Part shown: one piece after another, positions 1 to 7,263 of the stretch | Layout: the number at the start of each line of letters is the position of its first letter | Numbering within the stretch: position 1 is the stretch's first letter | Assembly: GCA_005880175.1 (NCBI GenBank) | Contig: VBJR01000147.1 | Span: forward strand, 1-22,745 | Direction of reading: 5' to 3' | Origin: Chloroflexota bacterium | Lineage (GTDB): Bacteria; Chloroflexota; Dormibacteria; Dormibacterales; Dormibacteraceae | Length of the DNA: 22,745 nucleotides | Program-made: the position numbers and the translations under genes | The notes under the pieces: generated by a model | Told to the model about the DNA's origin: nothing | The model's database searches: none | What the model saw: only the letters and a program-made list of their open reading frames with translations

Positions 1-880
1 TACGCGGAGGACGTGGTGCGCGGCCTCCTGCCCGCCAGCTACGATCCCCAGATCGTGCTGGTGCCGGCCCCGCCGGCGCCCGACGCGGTGCGCGAAGCGG
101 TGGCCGACGCGGACCTCGTTCTGGCTGACAAGCGCCACAAGCACCGCCTGGACCGCGACACGCTCGCCGCGATGCGGCGCTGCCAGCTGATCCAGCAGCC
201 AGCGGTCGGTTTCGACGCGATCGACCACCGCGCCGCCGCCGACCTCGGCATTCCCGTCGCCAACGCGGCCGGCTACAACCGCGACTCGGTCGCCGACTGG
301 ACCGTCATGGCGATCCTGAACCTGGTCCGCCACGGCGCCGAGGGCGACCACCGCATGCGCGACGGCGGCTGGCCAGTCGGGCGCCTGCGGGGCCACGCGC
401 TCGGCGCCCTGACCGTCGGGATCATCGGCCTGGGCAACGTCGGCAACGCCGTCGCCTGGCGGCTGCGCGCGTTCGGCTCGCGCCTGCTGTTCACCGACAT
501 CGTGCCGCGCAGCTTCTCCGGCGCGGCCGCGGTCTCGCTGGACGAGCTGCTGGCCGGGTCCGACGTCGTCTGCGTGCACGTGCCGCTGGACCACGACACC
601 CGGGGCCAGCCGGGGCCCGGTCGTGGACGAGGCAGCGCTCGTCCGTGCCCTGGATTCCGGACACCTGGGCGGCGCCGGCCTCGACGTCTTCGAGGTCGAG
701 CCGCTGGCTGGCGACTCTCCGCTGCGGGCCTTCGAGAACGTCCTCCTCTCGCCCCACGCCGCGGCGTGGACCGACGAGGCGGAGGCGAGGCTGCTCGACG
801 TGTGCGGCGCCAACCTGCGCCGGGCGCTCGACGGCCAGGAACCCTTCAACGTGGTGAACGGAGTGACCCGAAGACGATGA
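1..880 (+). pseudogene. D-isomer-specific 2-hydroxyacid dehydrogenase, 5'-truncated by the window and internally frameshifted
   Basis: This would be an NAD(P)-dependent D-2-hydroxyacid dehydrogenase of the glyoxylate/hydroxypyruvate reductase and phosphoglycerate dehydrogenase superfamily. The reading frame is already open at base 1, so the N-terminus lies outside the window. In frame 1 the Rossmann motif GLGNVG is encoded near 430-450 and the frame runs to HVPLDHDTRG at about 606. The protein then continues in frame 2 from about 605 with ASRGPVVDEAAL (catalytic Arg), FEVEPL (catalytic Glu) and LSPHAAAW (catalytic His), ending at TGA 878-880. Family members normally have about 19 residues between these two blocks, so some 56-59 bases appear to be missing at the junction together with the frame change. 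As written, no intact enzyme is made. The stop overlaps the next gene by ATGA. A sequencing or assembly deletion is as likely as a true pseudogene. Confidence 0.8.
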
Positions 881-1668
881 GTACCCTGCGCGAGCTCTGG
901 GACGGCGGCGACGTGATGATCGGCGGCTGGTGCGCGATCCCGAGCGCGTTCTCCGCCGAGCTGATGGGGCGCGCCGGCTTCGACTGGGTGTGCGTGGACA
1001 CCCAGCACGGACTGGTCGGCTACGACCAGATGGCCGTCATGCTCCAGGCCCTCTCCATCACCGGCACGCCGGCGTTCGTGCGCGTGCCCTGGAACGACCC
1101 GGGCGACATCATGAAGGCCCTGGACGCGGGCGCCCAGGGCGTCATCGTGCCGATGGTCAACTCGGCCGCGGAGGCCAGGCAGGCGGTCGGCGCGTGCCGC
1201 TACCCGCCGGACGGCTTCCGGAGCTGGGGTCCGATCCGGGCCGCGCTGGGCGTGGACGGCTACTCGCCCGCCACTGGCAACCGGCGCGTCGTGGTGGCGG
1301 TGATGATCGAGACGGTGGCCGGGGTGGACGCGGCCGACGAGATCGCCGCCGTGCCCGGCGTGGACGCGGTCTACGTGGGTCCGAACGACCTGGCCGTGAC
1401 GCACGGCATGTCGCCCTCGGCGGACACGTTCGACGAGCGCCACGCGCAGGTCATCGAGCGCATCCTGGCCGCCTGCCAGCGCCAGGGCGTCGTCCCCGGC
1501 ATCCACTGCGGCAGCGTGGACACGGCGCTGCGCTGGCGGGAGCGAGGCTTCAGGATGTTCAACGTGACCTCAGACGCCATCTTCATGAGAACCGGGGCCA
1601 CGCAGGTGGTCAGGACGATGCGCGACGCGCCGGCGCCGGCCCGGCCGTCGTCCTCGGGGTACGCCTGA
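877..1668 (+). CDS. HpcH/HpaI-family aldolase (2-keto-3-deoxy sugar acid or 4-hydroxy-2-oxoacid aldolase)
   Basis: Predicted class II, divalent-metal-dependent aldolase of 263 aa that splits a 4-hydroxy-2-oxo acid into pyruvate and an aldehyde in the cytoplasm. The family is recognised by FDWVCVDTQHG near residues 31-41 (catalytic His), the VRVPW strand, GVIVPMV, the metal-ligand Glu in VMIETVAG and the Asp in YVGPNDLA. Length matches HpaI, RhmA/YfaU and GarL. The ATG at 877 overlaps the stop of the upstream dehydrogenase (ATGA), and the stop at 1666-1668 shares its last base with the ATG of the RraA-like gene, so the three genes look translationally coupled. The exact substrate cannot be read from the sequence; a sugar-acid route is inferred from the neighbours. 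Confidence 0.85.
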   Translation: MSTLRELWDGGDVMIGGWCAIPSAFSAELMGRAGFDWVCVDTQHGLVGYDQMAVMLQALSITGTPAFVRVPWNDPGDIMKALDAGAQGVIVPMVNSAAEARQAVGACRYPPDGFRSWGPIRAALGVDGYSPATGNRRVVVAVMIETVAGVDAADEIAAVPGVDAVYVGPNDLAVTHGMSPSADTFDERHAQVIERILAACQRQGVVPGIHCGSVDTALRWRERGFRMFNVTSDAIFMRTGATQVVRTMRDAPAPARPSSSGYA

Positions 1669-2354
1669 TGGCCGGCGACGGGCTGAGCCGCGAGACGCTC
1701 GACGCGCTGCGCCGGTACGACTCGCCGACGCTGTCCAACGCGATCGAGACGTTCGACATCCGGCCCCGCGACGAGGGCTTCGCCAACATGGAGATCCAGT
1801 GCCTGTTCCCGGACCTGGCGCCGATGGTCGGCTACGCGGCCACGGCGACGATCCGGGCGGCCGGCCCGGGCGCCGGCGACAGCGACCACTCCCCGCTCTG
1901 GGCGCTGGTCCGCAGCCTGCCCGAGCCCCGCGTGGTCGTGATCGAGGACCTGGACGACCCGCCCGGCCGCGGCGCGTTCTGGGGCGAGGTCCAGTCCACG
2001 ATCTACAAGGCGCTGGGCTGCGCCGGGACCGTGACCGACGGCTGCGTGCGCGACCTGAAGGAGGTCCGCGAGATGGGCTTCCAGTTCTTCGCGCGCGGGC
2101 CGGGCGTGTCCCACGCGTACGTGCGGTTGGAGTCGGTCGGCGACCCCGTGCGCGTCGGCGGGCTGACCGTCCGGCCGGGCGACCTGGTCCACGCGGACCA
2201 GCACGGCGTGCTGCTGATCCCGCAGGCGATCGCGGCCGAGCTGCCGGCGGCGGCGGACCGCATCGTCGAGCGCGAGCAGGAGTTCATCCGCTGGGTGCGG
2301 TCGGCCGAGTTCGACCCGGACCGCCTGGCGGAGATGCGCCGGGTCCGGCACTAG
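1668..2354 (+). CDS. RraA-like / 4-hydroxy-4-methyl-2-oxoglutarate aldolase family protein
   Basis: A 228-aa protein of the RraA/HMG-aldolase fold (formerly annotated as demethylmenaquinone methyltransferase-like). The signature runs from GAFWGEVQSTIYKALGC to GTVTDGCVRDL: the glycine-rich loop and the Arg-Asp pair that in HMG/CHA aldolase binds the substrate and the divalent metal. A second family motif, DLVHADQHGVLLIP, lies near residues 175-190. In catabolic operons such proteins act as pyruvate aldolases or oxaloacetate decarboxylases rather than RNase E inhibitors, and the tight coupling to an HpaI-type aldolase (TGATG overlap) supports a metabolic role. Start ATG 1668 is chosen because of this overlap and because SPTLSNAIE, typical of the family N-terminus, follows about 20 residues later. 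Confidence 0.82.
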   Translation: MAGDGLSRETLDALRRYDSPTLSNAIETFDIRPRDEGFANMEIQCLFPDLAPMVGYAATATIRAAGPGAGDSDHSPLWALVRSLPEPRVVVIEDLDDPPGRGAFWGEVQSTIYKALGCAGTVTDGCVRDLKEVREMGFQFFARGPGVSHAYVRLESVGDPVRVGGLTVRPGDLVHADQHGVLLIPQAIAAELPAAADRIVEREQEFIRWVRSAEFDPDRLAEMRRVRH

Positions 2355-2470
2355 GCAGCCCTTCGGGGACCGGGCCGGGCCGGTTGACGGGTCGGGAGGC
2401 CGCGCTGCCGCGCCGGGAGGCACATTCGCCGGCGGCTGGCCCCGTCCGGCCCGCCGGCACGGCCAGGTCG

Positions 2471-2476
2471 TACGCT
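2471..2476 (+). promoter_or_regulatory. Candidate -10 box for a leaderless transcript of the DUF427 gene
   Basis: TACGCT fits the TANNNT -10 consensus and ends seven bases before ATG 2484. This is the spacing expected when transcription starts at or next to the start codon. No Shine-Dalgarno-like sequence is seen directly before this ATG. No convincing -35 box is visible. Confidence 0.4.
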
Positions 2477-2483
2477 CGACAGC

Positions 2484-3213
2484 ATGTCACTCACCCTCGG
2501 TCCCGGTCCGCTCGGCACCCAGCCCGGTGGGGACGCCAACTACGCGATCGAAGGTCCGAAGCACCGGATCTGGTTCCAGGAGCACCCCCGCCGCATGCGC
2601 GCCGAGGTCGGCGGCCGCGTCGTCCTGGACACGGTCCGCGGGCACCTGCTCCACGAGAGCAACATCCCACCCCGGCTCTACGTCCCGCTCGACGACTTCG
2701 ACCGCGAGGTGCTCGAGCCCACCGACCACACGTCGCACTGCCCGTTCAAGGGCGACGCCAGCTACTACACCGTCCGCGCCGGCGACGTCGTGCGGGAGAA
2801 CGCGGTCTGGGCCTATCCCCGGCCGAAGCCGGAGGCCGCCTGGCTGGCGCCGTACGCGTCGCTCTACTGGGACCTGGCCGACGCCTGGTTCGAGGAGGAC
2901 GAGGCGCTGCCGGGACTCCGCGACCCCTACCACCGGGTCGACGTCCGCCGGACCAGCCGGCCGGTGCACGTCGTGGCCGATGGTGGGACGGACGTCGCCC
3001 GGAGCGAGCGGGCGACCCTCGTGTTCGAGACCGGCGCCCCACCCCGCTTCTACCTGCCGCGGGAGGACGTCACCGCCGAGCTCGTGCCGTCCAGCAAGCG
3101 TTCGCGGTGCCCGTACAAGGGCCAGGCGACGTACCTCTCCCTGCGGCTCGGCGACCGCCTGGTCGAGGACGCGGCCTGGAGCTACGAGCGAGGACCTGGA
3201 CGTCCGGACGTAG
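2484..3213 (+). CDS. DUF427 (tandem) protein, 3' end affected by a 4-base duplication
   Basis: Two DUF427 domains in one chain, about residues 18-115 and 150-238. Each has the family pattern: a strand like HRIWFQ or RPVHVV, then RLYVPLDD or RFYLPRED, then a CPFKGDASYY or CPYKGQATYL motif and a closing VWAYP or AWSYE. The biochemical role of the family is unknown. As read, the frame passes WSYE at 3188 and runs into the antisense of the neighbouring permease gene until 3296. If one unit of the tandem CGAG at 3185-3192 is removed, the protein instead ends as WSYEDLDVRT with TAG at 3211-3213, and I give that end here. Even so it lacks the roughly 30 residues that usually follow WSYE, so the C-terminus may have been lost by fusion to the convergent gene. 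Confidence 0.7.
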
Positions 3214-4085
3214 CGGCGCGCCAGGCCCGCCAGCCGGACGGCCAGGTACGTCCCGAACGCCAGGCTCGTGATGAAGAAGCTCACCGGGTGCGGTGAGTAG
3301 AACGCGATCGCCAGCCCGGCCCACGTGAACAGCAGGGCCAGCCCGGCCGCGGCCGCGATCGCAGCCGCCGGCCGCTGCGTCAAGCGGACCGCGGTGGCGG
3401 CCGGGGTGACGATCAGGGCGAAGATCAGCAGCACGCCCACCACCTGCACCGCCTCGGTGACCGCCAGCGCCAGCACCACCATGAACGCGATCGACAGCGC
3501 CGTCACCGGCACGCCCCGGGCGGCGGCCAGGTTCTCGTCCACCGAGCTGAACAGCAGCGGCCGGTAGAGCGCGGCCAGCGCCAGCAGCGTCGGGACGGCC
3601 GCCACCACCACGAACTGGACGTCGCGGTCGCTGATGCCCAGGATCTCCCCGAACAGCAGCGCGTACGCCTCCGTCGCGTAGCCCGTGTACAGCGAGATGA
3701 ACAGGACGCCCAGGCCCAGCGTCCAGGCCAGCACGATGCCGATCGTCACGTCGCGGCCCCGGATCCGGCTGCCCAGCGCGCCGATCGCGGCGCCGCTGCC
3801 GACCGTGAACACGAGCAGCCCGACCACGGGGCTGAGGCCGATCGCCACCGCCCCGGTGGCGCCCGCGAACCCGATGTGCGACAGCGCGTGCGCGGCGAAC
3901 GAGGTGCCGCGGACCACCACGAAGTAGCCGATCACGCCGGCCACGACCGCGACCACCGTCCCGGCCTGGAACGCGTGGACCATGAACTCGTACTGGAGCA
4001 TCGCGGCCAGGTCGTCCAGCGGGTTCCAGCTCAGCGGCGGCGTCGTGTCGGCGATCTTGAGCAGGACCGACAGCTCAACCGGCAT
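3182..4085 (-). CDS. znuB: Zinc/manganese ABC transporter permease (ZnuB/MntB-like, ABC-3 family)
   Basis: An integral membrane permease with about eight hydrophobic segments. It shows the ABC-3 family landmarks: YEFMVHAFQAG at the first helix, RGTSFAAHALSHIGFAGA near residue 60, and AVQVVGVLLIFALIVTPAATA, which contacts the ATPase. It would form the channel of a divalent-metal importer. ATG 4085 overlaps the end of the ATPase gene by 11 bases. As written, the frame stays open far into the antisense of the DUF427 gene (to 2487). Removing one CGAG unit at 3185-3192 gives an immediate TAG at 3184-3182 and a protein of 299 aa, the usual family length, so I place the end there. Metal specificity (Zn or Mn) is inferred from the adjacent Fur-family regulator and is not certain. 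Confidence 0.8.
3185..3192. repeat. Tandem duplication CGAG-CGAG causing frameshifts in two convergent genes
   Basis: Two adjacent CGAG units lie where the DUF427 gene (plus) meets the permease gene (minus). Deleting one unit restores a nearby stop to both reading frames at once: TAG at 3211-3213 on plus and TAG at 3184-3182 on minus. This suggests a slippage event or a sequencing/assembly error. Confidence 0.6.
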
Positions 4086-4914
4086 GGGGGTGCGCCACCT
4101 CCTCGTCCAGGCCGACCACGAAGACGCGGCCGCGCCGGTCGCGGATGACCTCGACCGGCGCCGAGTAGATCCGGCTCAGCGACTCGCTGGTGATGATCTC
4201 CCCGGGCGCGCCGGCGGCCACCCGGCCCCGCGCGACGTACACGACCAGGTCCAGGAGCGGCAGCAGCGGGTTGACGTCGTGGGCGACCATCACCACGGTC
4301 AGGCCGCCGACCCGCGCCACCTCCCCGATCAGGCCCACGATCGCGGCCTGGTTGCGGACGTCCAGGTTGGACAGCGGCTCGTCCAGGAGCAGGATCCGCG
4401 GCCGCCCGACCAGCGCCTGGGCCAGCAGCAGGCGCTGCTGCTCCCCGCCGGACAGCTGGCCCATCGGCCGGCCGGCATACGCCTGAGCGCCGACCGCCTC
4501 GATCGCGGCCGCGATCGCCTCGCCCCGGTCCGCCCGGGTCCAGCCCGGCAGGGGCATTCCCCACCGGTGGCCGTCCAGGCCCAGCCCGACGAAGTCGGCG
4601 CCGCGGATCGAGAACTCGGCGTCGAACGTCACGCCCTGGGGGACGTAGCCGATGAGCGGGCTGCCGCGGCGCGGCCGCCGCCCGAGCACCTCCAGGCCGC
4701 CGGCGGCCGGCTGCTGCAGGCCGAGCAGGAGCCGCAGCAGGGTGGACTTGCCGGCGCCGTTCGGCCCCAGCACGGCGGCGAAGGCGCCGGCCGGGACCGA
4801 GAACGTGGCTCCCGACCAGATGGTCCGGGCGCCGTAGCCGACCGCCAGGCCGGCGGCCGCCACGGCCGCCGGCCCGGCGACCGTCAGCGGGGACACCTGC
4901 ACGCCGGCCGCCAC
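4075..4914 (-). CDS. znuC: Zinc/manganese ABC transporter ATP-binding protein (ZnuC/MntA-like)
   Basis: A 279-aa ABC ATPase that would power the metal importer. All motifs are present in order: Walker A GPNGAGKST, Q-loop in GYVPQG, signature LSGGEQQR, Walker B ILLLDEP with the D-loop SNLD, and the switch His in VMVAHD. The start is a GTG at 4914, only four bases after the stop of the binding-protein gene, and the 3' end overlaps the permease ATG by 11 bases. The three genes therefore form one operon in the order binding protein, ATPase, permease. The N-terminus has about 15 more alanine/valine-rich residues than typical family members, so a start slightly further in is possible. Confidence 0.88.
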   Translation of the reverse strand: MAAGVQVSPLTVAGPAAVAAAGLAVGYGARTIWSGATFSVPAGAFAAVLGPNGAGKSTLLRLLLGLQQPAAGGLEVLGRRPRRGSPLIGYVPQGVTFDAEFSIRGADFVGLGLDGHRWGMPLPGWTRADRGEAIAAAIEAVGAQAYAGRPMGQLSGGEQQRLLLAQALVGRPRILLLDEPLSNLDVRNQAAIVGLIGEVARVGGLTVVMVAHDVNPLLPLLDLVVYVARGRVAAGAPGEIITSESLSRIYSAPVEVIRDRRGRVFVVGLDEEVAHPHAG

Positions 4915-4918
4915 CCGG

Positions 4919-5821
4919 CTACCTCGCCAGCGCGTCCGCGTTCAGCGCGTTCTCCAGCGCGAGCAGCTGGCTGACCTGCCACTCCTGGAACGTCGCGCTC
5001 TCCGGCTGCAGGGTCTCCGAGACGCCGACCACGGGGATGTCCGCCGCCGCGGCCAGGTGCTTGAGGTTGGTGGTCACGCTGCTGAAGGCCTGGACGTTGT
5101 AGACGAGGACCCTGGCCTCCTTCGCCTGCAGCTGGTTCTGGAACTGGATGACCGTGGCGGCCGGCGGCTCGGTGCCCTCGGCGACCGCCGTCATGAACGC
5201 GGGCGGCGAGATCAGGTCGAGGCCCAGGGCGGACGCCATGTAGGCGAAGACGCTCTCGGTCGCGGCGATCTTCACGCCGCCGAACCGGTGCTTGATCTCG
5301 GCGATGCGGTCGCGGTACGGCTTCAGCGCCGCGTCCAGCGCGGCCCGCCGCTGGTCGAAGTACGACGCGCCGGCCGGGTCCGCGGTCTTGAACGTCGCGG
5401 TGATCTGGTCGGCAACCCGTGCGACGAACGCGGGGTCGTACCAGAAGTGCGGGTTGTCGCCCTCCTTCTTGCCCACCAGGTCGGCGACGGTGATCACCCT
5501 CCGGCTGGCGCGCTTGCTCGCGCCCAGCATGGCCTGGGCCCACGTGTCGTACCCGGCACCGTTGACGATGACCACGTCCGCCATCGCGATGGCGCGCGAG
5601 TCGTTCGTGCTGCTGGCGTACTCGTGGGGGTCGGCGTTCGGGTCGGTGACCACGCTCTGGACGTCCGCGTGGCTGCCGCCGATCTGGGCGGCGATGCTGC
5701 CCCAGAAGTTCTCGGCGGCGACGACCCGCAGGACCGACCCGCCGGAGCCGCCCGGCGCGGCCCCGCTGCATGCCGCGACCACCGCCAGCACGGCGACCGC
5801 GACGACCATCCTCGCTCTCAT
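4919..5821 (-). CDS. znuA: Metal ABC transporter substrate-binding lipoprotein (ZnuA/TroA-like)
   Basis: A 300-aa cluster A-I (TroA-type) solute-binding protein that captures Zn or Mn outside the membrane. The N-terminus is a lipoprotein signal peptide, with a hydrophobic stretch ending in VVAAC, the Cys being the lipidation site. Candidate metal ligands are the His of NADPHEY, the His of DNPHFWYDP and the Glu of KIAATESVFAYM. No His-rich loop of the kind seen in many ZnuA proteins is present. The long helix joining the lobes is covered by the QRRAALDAALKPYRDRIAEI region. ATG 5821 is preferred because it gives a normal signal peptide. A Fur-type inverted repeat lies 12 bases upstream, so expression is probably repressed when metal is plentiful. 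Confidence 0.87.
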   Translation of the reverse strand: MRARMVVAVAVLAVVAACSGAAPGGSGGSVLRVVAAENFWGSIAAQIGGSHADVQSVVTDPNADPHEYASSTNDSRAIAMADVVIVNGAGYDTWAQAMLGASKRASRRVITVADLVGKKEGDNPHFWYDPAFVARVADQITATFKTADPAGASYFDQRRAALDAALKPYRDRIAEIKHRFGGVKIAATESVFAYMASALGLDLISPPAFMTAVAEGTEPPAATVIQFQNQLQAKEARVLVYNVQAFSSVTTNLKHLAAAADIPVVGVSETLQPESATFQEWQVSQLLALENALNADALAR

Positions 5822-5832
5822 AGCCAAGAGTA

Positions 5833-5853
5833 TTGCACAAGTAACTTGCTCAA
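5833..5853. promoter_or_regulatory. Candidate Fur/Zur-type operator in the divergent znu-fur intergenic region
   Basis: An inverted repeat with 9-base arms around TAA: TTGCACAAG - TAA - CTTGCTCAA, with 7 of 9 positions complementary and the inner CAAG/CTTG perfect. It is an AT-rich island in the 66 bases between the binding-protein start (5821) and the Fur-family regulator start (5888), so a bound regulator could control both directions. Its overall size is close to known Fur-family boxes, but the bases do not match a consensus I can name. Confidence 0.55.
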
Positions 5854-5875
5854 GTCCGATGCGCGTCCCGGGCAG

Positions 5876-5881
5876 TAGACT
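5876..5881 (+). promoter_or_regulatory. Candidate -10 box for leaderless transcription of the Fur-family gene
   Basis: TAGACT matches TANNNT and its last T is exactly at -7 relative to the GTG at 5888. Transcription would start on the start codon. No Shine-Dalgarno sequence is present in the intervening six bases. Confidence 0.45.
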
Positions 5882-5887
5882 CAAGCT

Positions 5888-6313
5888 GTGCCCCGCCCCA
5901 GCCCCGTCACCGACGCGGTCAAAGCGATCCTGGCGGCCGAGGACCGGCACGCGTGGGGCCTCGACGAACTGCTCGAGGCCGTGCGCCGCCAGATCCCGAG
6001 CGCCGACTTCTCCACCGTCTTCCGCGCGATGCACACCCTCGAGCGGGAGGGGGTCGTGGAGCAGGTGGACCTCGGCGACGGCAAGGCGCGCTACGAGACG
6101 CGCCGCGACCACCACGAGCACATCCGGTGCACCGTCTGCGGCCTCGTCTCCGAGGTCCCGGGCTGCGTCGTGGAGGACGTCGTCGCCCAGGTCCAGCGCC
6201 GCACCGGGTTCGTGGTGGACAGCCACCAGGTCGTCTTCGCGGGCGTCTGCCGGCCGTGCCGGGCGACGGCGCGACGGCAGCGCGCGGCCGCGCGGGCCGT
6301 GCGGACGGCATGA
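5888..6313 (+). CDS. Fur-family metalloregulator (probable Zur)
   Basis: A 141-aa regulator with the two-part Fur architecture. An N-terminal winged helix (about residues 1-80) includes the DNA-contact helix around FSTVFRAMHTLEREGVV. The C-terminal dimerisation domain has the metal-rich stretch HHEHIRCTVCG and a second CRPC pair, together forming the structural Cys4 zinc site. It sits divergently next to a ZnuABC-like importer, which favours a zinc-responsive role, though Fur or Mur specificity cannot be excluded. The GTG start at 5888 gives the normal family N-terminus and fits a leaderless promoter. The stop overlaps the ATG of the next gene (ATGA at 6310-6313), so the regulator and the oxidoreductase are co-transcribed. 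Confidence 0.88.
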   Translation: MPRPSPVTDAVKAILAAEDRHAWGLDELLEAVRRQIPSADFSTVFRAMHTLEREGVVEQVDLGDGKARYETRRDHHEHIRCTVCGLVSEVPGCVVEDVVAQVQRRTGFVVDSHQVVFAGVCRPCRATARRQRAAARAVRTA

Positions 6314-7173
6314 GCGCCGTGCGGATCGGCTTCAGCATCGACCCCCGCCAGGAGCTGTCCGAGGCGGACGAGCTCCGGCTGGTCGAGCTCGGCGCCCGGC
6401 TCGGCTACGACTCGGCCTGGACCCCCTCCGGACCCGATCGCTCCGCGTTCGACCGCTGCCTGCGCTGGCACGCGGCGTCCGGCCTGCCCACCGGCATCTC
6501 CGTCGTGCCTGCCTCGGGCCAGCCGCCGGAGTTCTACGCGGAGCACGCGGCCCGCGCCTGGGAGGGCACCGGGCACCGGTTCACGTTCGGCGTCGGCAGC
6601 GGGCGCATGGACCGCGCCGGCGAGGGGATGCGCGCGTACCTCGGCGAGCTGCGGCGGCTGCTCCCCGAGGGCCAGGCGATCGGGCTCGCGGCGCTGGGGC
6701 CGGTGATGCTGCGGGCCGCCGGCGAGCTGGCCGACGGCGCCCTGCTCAACTGGTGCTCGCCCGAGTGGGTGGGCTGGTCGCGGGAGCGGGTGAAGCGGGC
6801 GGCGGCGGCCGCGGGCCGGCCGGCGCCCGAGCTGATCGAGTACATCCGCACCAGCGTCGATCCCGACCCGGCGCTCGCGCGCTCGACGCTGGCGTCCGCG
6901 ATGCTGCAGTACGCGCTGGGGCCCGGGGCCTATCGGAAGCACTTCGAGCGGATGGGCTTCGGCGCCGAGCTCGACCGCCTGGAGCGGGACGGGGGCGACC
7001 CGAGCGACGAGCTGCTGGCGGCGGCGGGCGCCGCCGGCGCGCCCGGCGCGGTGCGGGCCCAGTTCGAGCGCCTGGCCGGGGGCCTCGACCTGGCGATCGT
7101 GCGCGTGCTCGTCACCCGCCCGGGGGACGCGGAGTCGGCTCGCCGGATCCTGGAGGAGTGCCGGCCCGGCTGA
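6310..7173 (+). CDS. LLM-class (luciferase-like, probably F420-dependent) oxidoreductase
   Basis: A 287-aa protein with the TIM-barrel sequence pattern of the bacterial luciferase/F420-dependent reductase superfamily. It opens with VRIGFSIDPRQELSEADELRLVELGARLGYDSAWTP, the characteristic first strand and helix. Later motifs include RFTFGVGSGRMD (cofactor phosphate loop) and a VMLRAAGELADGALLNWCSPEW block near the flavin/F420 pocket. It is somewhat shorter than typical members (300-350 aa), and the middle between GRMD and ALG appears compacted. The substrate is unknown. The ATG at 6310 overlaps the regulator stop, so its expression may follow metal status. About 90 non-coding bases separate it from the next gene. 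Confidence 0.8.
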   Translation: MSAVRIGFSIDPRQELSEADELRLVELGARLGYDSAWTPSGPDRSAFDRCLRWHAASGLPTGISVVPASGQPPEFYAEHAARAWEGTGHRFTFGVGSGRMDRAGEGMRAYLGELRRLLPEGQAIGLAALGPVMLRAAGELADGALLNWCSPEWVGWSRERVKRAAAAAGRPAPELIEYIRTSVDPDPALARSTLASAMLQYALGPGAYRKHFERMGFGAELDRLERDGGDPSDELLAAAGAAGAPGAVRAQFERLAGGLDLAIVRVLVTRPGDAESARRILEECRPG

Positions 7174-7201
7174 CGGCGGCGAGGAACCAACGGCGGCCCG
7201 A

Positions 7202-7231
7202 TTGACGCGACGCGGCCGGATTCCGCAGACT
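7202..7231 (+). promoter_or_regulatory. Candidate housekeeping promoter for the IlvD/Edd dehydratase
   Basis: TTGACG at 7202-7207 and CAGACT at 7226-7231 are separated by 18 bases, close to a vegetative sigma-factor promoter. A GGAG Shine-Dalgarno core at 7254-7257 lies six bases before ATG 7264. Confidence 0.45.
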
Positions 7232-7263
7232 GACACGCCTATCCCCAGCCACTGGAGCTCCCC

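Noticed and set aside
2487..3180. C-terminal extension of the permease reading frame through the DUF427 gene
   Set aside because: The extension is antisense to DUF427 and exists only because of the CGAG duplication; family permeases end near residue 300.
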